Part shown: positions 38,887-39,485 of the stretch, piece after piece
Numbering within the stretch: position 1 is the first letter of the stretch
How the letters are laid out: each line of letters begins with the position of its first letter
Source of the DNA: Chara braunii
Taxonomy: Eukaryota > Streptophyta > Charophyceae > Charales > Characeae
Length of the DNA stretch: 39,485 nucleotides
Assembly (NCBI GenBank): GCA_003427395.1
Contig: BFEA01000263.1
Span: forward strand, 904,902 to 944,386
Direction: 5' to 3'
Notes under the pieces: generated by a model
Told to the model about the DNA's origin: nothing
Database searches by the model: none
What the model saw: only the letters and a program-made list of their open reading frames with translations
Position numbers and translations under genes: made by a program

Positions 38887-39485
38887 TCCAGACATACACA
38901 GACGAAGAGGAGGGGATCAGACGAAGAGGAGAGGGAGAGATGGGAATGTCGTCAACACCAAGTCCTTGTCACAAATCCCAAATAATCCCTCGTTGCAATG
39001 TCTGAAGCCAAAAGTCGAGTCTGGATCCAATGTCACCAAGCTCTCTCTCTCTTCTCTCGTAGTCTGCTGATGCAGTGAAGTCAGATGATGAGAGGGTGAG
39101 AGGGAGTTGGTGGACTGAGAAGAGGAAGAAGAAGAACTCTCTCTCTCTGTTACAAGCCAGGTACTAACCTGTGAAGTTGGCGTTGTGCTGCAGGTACCTC
39201 GAAGACGAAGCTGGAGCAACGGCGTTGCAGGTAGGTACCCAAGGGCTCCGCCCAATCTCTCTCTCTCTAGTGCTATCCTAGCTATGGCGCCCAGCGCTGG
39301 AGACTACAGCTACCTACTGCGCCCAGCGCTGAAGACTAAGGCTAACGCTACTACTACTCCTGCAGCGCTCCCTCCAGAGTGCTGTTGCCAAATCCTGAAG
39401 ACTACTACTGCCTCCTGCCTTCCCGTGAAGTGCATGGGAAGTCCCTATGTACTACCTCGGCCTGCCTCCTGACTGCCTGAAGGGC
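38887..39485. repeat. GA/CT-rich tracts and short repeats, no gene
   Basis: AGACGAAGAGGAG is repeated near 38900 and 38919. CT runs lie at about 39038-39058, 39141-39150 and 39258-39269. GCGCCCAGCGCTG occurs twice (39279 and 39320). No frame with a recognisable motif is present. Confidence 0.6.

Noticed and set aside
39020-39060. Possible LTR primer-binding site (TTGGTGACATTGGATCC on the minus strand)
   Set aside because: No matching LTR pair, polypurine tract or gag-pol sequence is present in the window.

Overview
This window looks like repeat-rich nuclear DNA of a large-genome streptophyte, most likely a charophyte alga such as Chara (inference). The support is indirect. There are L1-type LINEs with an AP-endonuclease, a reverse transcriptase and the C-terminal zinc-binding domain common in plant LINEs. 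There is a plant-type U6 snRNA pseudogene, a nuclear insert of a plant/charophyte-type mitochondrial rps19-rps3 junction, TTTAGGG-type motifs and a hAT-like element. One assembly gap (243 N) and eight single N positions show that this is draft assembly. No bacterial gene order, operons or CRISPR arrays are present.

Layout: 60-650 holds an eroded LINE ORF1 fragment (minus strand). 777-935 is a retroposed U6 pseudogene with target-site duplications (TSDs). 936-5790 has no recognisable gene and includes a strongly C-rich stretch. 5795-7279 is a 496-bp tandem repeat decaying into (GA)n tracts. 7280-12087 is mostly unassigned, with an unrecognised broken reading frame at 10935-11593. 12088-12841 is a mitochondrial insert (rps19 and the start of rps3) between two ~200-bp direct repeats, followed by a cluster of ~30-bp hairpin repeats (13122-13764). 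About 13821-25361 is an old, decayed plus-strand LINE broken up by nested insertions. 25362-29289 holds the one convincing host exon (tetratricopeptide repeats, 26462-26621), a 34-bp minisatellite, an inverted-repeat element, a (CT)n tract, a hAT-like element with an 8-bp TSD and a hammerhead-like RNA core. 29290-37591 is a younger minus-strand LINE, apparently full length (8.3 kb), with a 17-bp TSD. A separate LINE tail lies at 37625-37769. The rest of the window is unassigned.

The most interesting content is the retrotransposon network. Two diverged LINEs lie tail to tail and share an unusual plan: a gag-like ORF1 followed in the same frame by two more conserved coding blocks, each set off by a stop codon at a matching place in both copies, then ORF2. 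Their 3' ends carry a structured tail (hairpin, then a GCTCC/GGAGC hairpin with a conserved loop, then in the LINEs a third hairpin, then TGTT and poly-A). Two short-element families and a 2.8-kb element inserted into the older LINE share its central part. This suggests that one LINE enzyme system mobilises several non-autonomous elements here and may also have retroposed the U6 RNA.
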